Source: Prevotellaceae bacterium (GTDB lineage: Bacteria; Bacteroidota; Bacteroidia; Bacteroidales; UBA932). From it: a DNA stretch of 7,277 nt. Made by a program: the position numbers and the translations under genes. Shown here in pieces: positions 6,750-7,277 of this stretch (positions within the stretch are counted from its first letter, which is position 1; each line of letters begins with the position of its first letter). The stretch is taken from positions 1-7,277 of the forward strand of contig JAIRKX010000180.1 in assembly GCA_031259805.1 (NCBI GenBank), given 5' to 3'. The notes under the pieces are model-generated. The model made no database searches. It saw nothing but the letters and a program-made list of their open reading frames with translations, and was not told where the DNA came from.

Positions 6750-6833
6750 ATGGAAGTACACAATCCGATTATGGGAGTACATAATCCGGTTATGGGAGTA
6801 CATAATCCGGTTATGGAAGTACATAATTCCACG
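6750..6833 (+). repeat. Four tandem 21-bp repeats, each starting with ATG
   Basis: The units are 6750-6770, 6771-6791, 6792-6812 and 6813-6833. Units 2 and 3 are identical; units 1 and 4 differ at a few positions. The shared core is GTACAYAATYCC. In the plus-strand frame they encode MEVHNPI, MGVHNPV, MGVHNPV and MEVHNST. Because 21 is a multiple of three, every frame keeps its register on both strands. Across unit boundaries, CATAA and TTATG around TCCGG form a small inverted repeat (for example 6780-6794). The units directly precede, and are in frame with, the transposase remnant. Confidence 0.9.
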
Positions 6834-7019
6834 ATGGACGGCGCGAACCATACGAAGAAACACATTACCCGACAAAAATCAAAGGCTGTTCCGCCCGCTG
6901 TTGTGGATATGATAGACAAGCCACTTCCCAAAGCATTGTTAGAAAATCCCTATATGCAGTATTTTTGTGGGATGTGTTGTTTTGAGCATGTATTTCCCCT
7001 TGATCCGGTGGTTTCGTAA
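6750..7019 (+). pseudogene. Truncated IS5-type transposase fragment fused to a 7-residue repeat
   Basis: The frame from ATG 6750 gives 89 residues: four seven-residue repeats, a basic linker (MDGANHTKKHITRQKSK), then VDMIDKPLPKALLENPYMQ and on to FPLDPVVS, ending at TAA 7017-7019. The block ENPYMQYFCG...FEH.FPLDP is the hallmark of the N-terminal region of IS5-group DDE transposases (DUF772-type), where it is normally followed by a stretch ending in FRKRI. Here the frame stops at that point, and shifting by +1 gives IRWFRK before a stop at 7051-7053. This suggests a frameshift in an already shortened gene. No catalytic DDE domain remains, so it cannot transpose. AAGGAA sits just before the 6750 ATG, so a peptide could still be made. 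No terminal inverted repeats or target duplication could be identified. Family assignment is from memory of the motif. Confidence 0.6.
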
Positions 7020-7050
7020 AATATTTCTTGCGCTCATTTGTCAGCATAAG

Positions 7051-7066
7051 TAGGGAGTCATCCCTA
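7051..7066. promoter_or_regulatory. Perfect 6-bp hairpin upstream of the ferredoxin-like gene
   Basis: TAGGGA (7051-7056), loop GTCA and TCCCTA (7061-7066) form a perfect stem ending 30 bp before the next ATG. There is no T-run on either strand, so an intrinsic terminator is unlikely. It could be an operator or a structure in the mRNA leader. Confidence 0.3.
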
Positions 7067-7096
7067 AGGATAATTTAAACGATAAATATTAAGGCA

Positions 7097-7277
7097 ATGA
7101 ATGTAGTATATATTGGTGTGGGAACGTTGCTCCTGCTGTGGATTTTAGGCAGCCTGCGCCGCCGGCGGAAAAACAGGAACAGCGTCATTAGCGTTATTGA
7201 AAGTAACTGTACCGGCTGCGGGCGTTGCGTCAAACGATGTTCCCGCCGTGTATTGGAGCGGGTAAGAAGTGAAACGG
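7097..7277 (+). CDS. Membrane-anchored 4Fe-4S ferredoxin-like protein, 3' end cut by the window
   Basis: The first 60 codons are visible and the frame is open at the edge. Residues 1-20 form one hydrophobic segment (MNVVYIGVGTLLLLWILGSL), followed by RRRRK. The positive-inside rule then puts the rest in the cytoplasm. Cys38, Cys41, Cys44 and Cys48 make CTGCGRCVKRC, the CxxCxxCxxxC pattern that binds one [4Fe-4S] cluster. The residue after the fourth Cys is Ser rather than the usual Pro. A second cluster motif may lie beyond the window. The likely role is electron transfer at the inner face of the cytoplasmic membrane; the partner is unknown. The start at ATG 7097 is supported by AAGG three bases upstream and by the membrane segment beginning right after it. 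It is separated from the transposase remnant by 77 bp and probably begins a separate transcription unit. Confidence 0.75.
   Translation, partial: MNVVYIGVGTLLLLWILGSLRRRRKNRNSVISVIESNCTGCGRCVKRCSRRVLERVRSET

Noticed and set aside
6750..6833. CRISPR or iteron-type replication origin
   Set aside because: Units adjoin directly with no spacers, and there is no replication initiator gene or DnaA-box cluster nearby.

Overview
The window looks like a chromosomal segment from a member of the Bacteroidales, perhaps close to Tannerella, Porphyromonas or Parabacteroides. The pointers are A/T-rich gene starts that mostly lack a Shine-Dalgarno sequence, two exact matches to the Bacteroidetes -7 promoter consensus TAnnTTTG, a large TPR protein next to an outer-membrane barrel, and protein sequences typical of the phylum. 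The genus is a guess.

Layout. Positions 1-170 hold seven tandem units of 23-24 bp, each built on a short palindrome. Next come two genes on the minus strand, probably one operon: a 1007-residue exported TPR protein (5207 to 2184), then a 610-residue TonB-receptor-like outer-membrane barrel with no visible plug domain (2116 to 284). A 102-bp divergent intergenic region (5208-5309) carries candidate promoters for both directions. On the plus strand it leads into ftsE (5310-6026), which abuts a gene for free methionine-(R)-sulfoxide reductase (6027-6485) through TGAATG. An A/T-rich stretch with a weak hairpin follows. Then comes an accessory patch: four 21-bp tandem repeats (6750-6833) read in frame into a fragment of an IS5-type transposase that stops early at 7019. 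The right edge cuts a new gene (7097 onwards) for a membrane-anchored 4Fe-4S ferredoxin-like protein.

How it fits together. The left operon probably makes a cell-envelope pair, a periplasmic or lipid-anchored TPR scaffold and an outer-membrane barrel. The right operon couples a divisome ATPase to a small redox-repair enzyme; no ftsX partner is visible. The two repeat arrays lie outside this four-gene block, one on each side, and are the least explained parts of the window. No complete novel system (defence, secretion or biosynthetic cluster) can be supported from the sequence. The strongest unusual signals are the palindromic array, in which paired substitutions keep the stem, and the 21-bp array fused to a transposase remnant.
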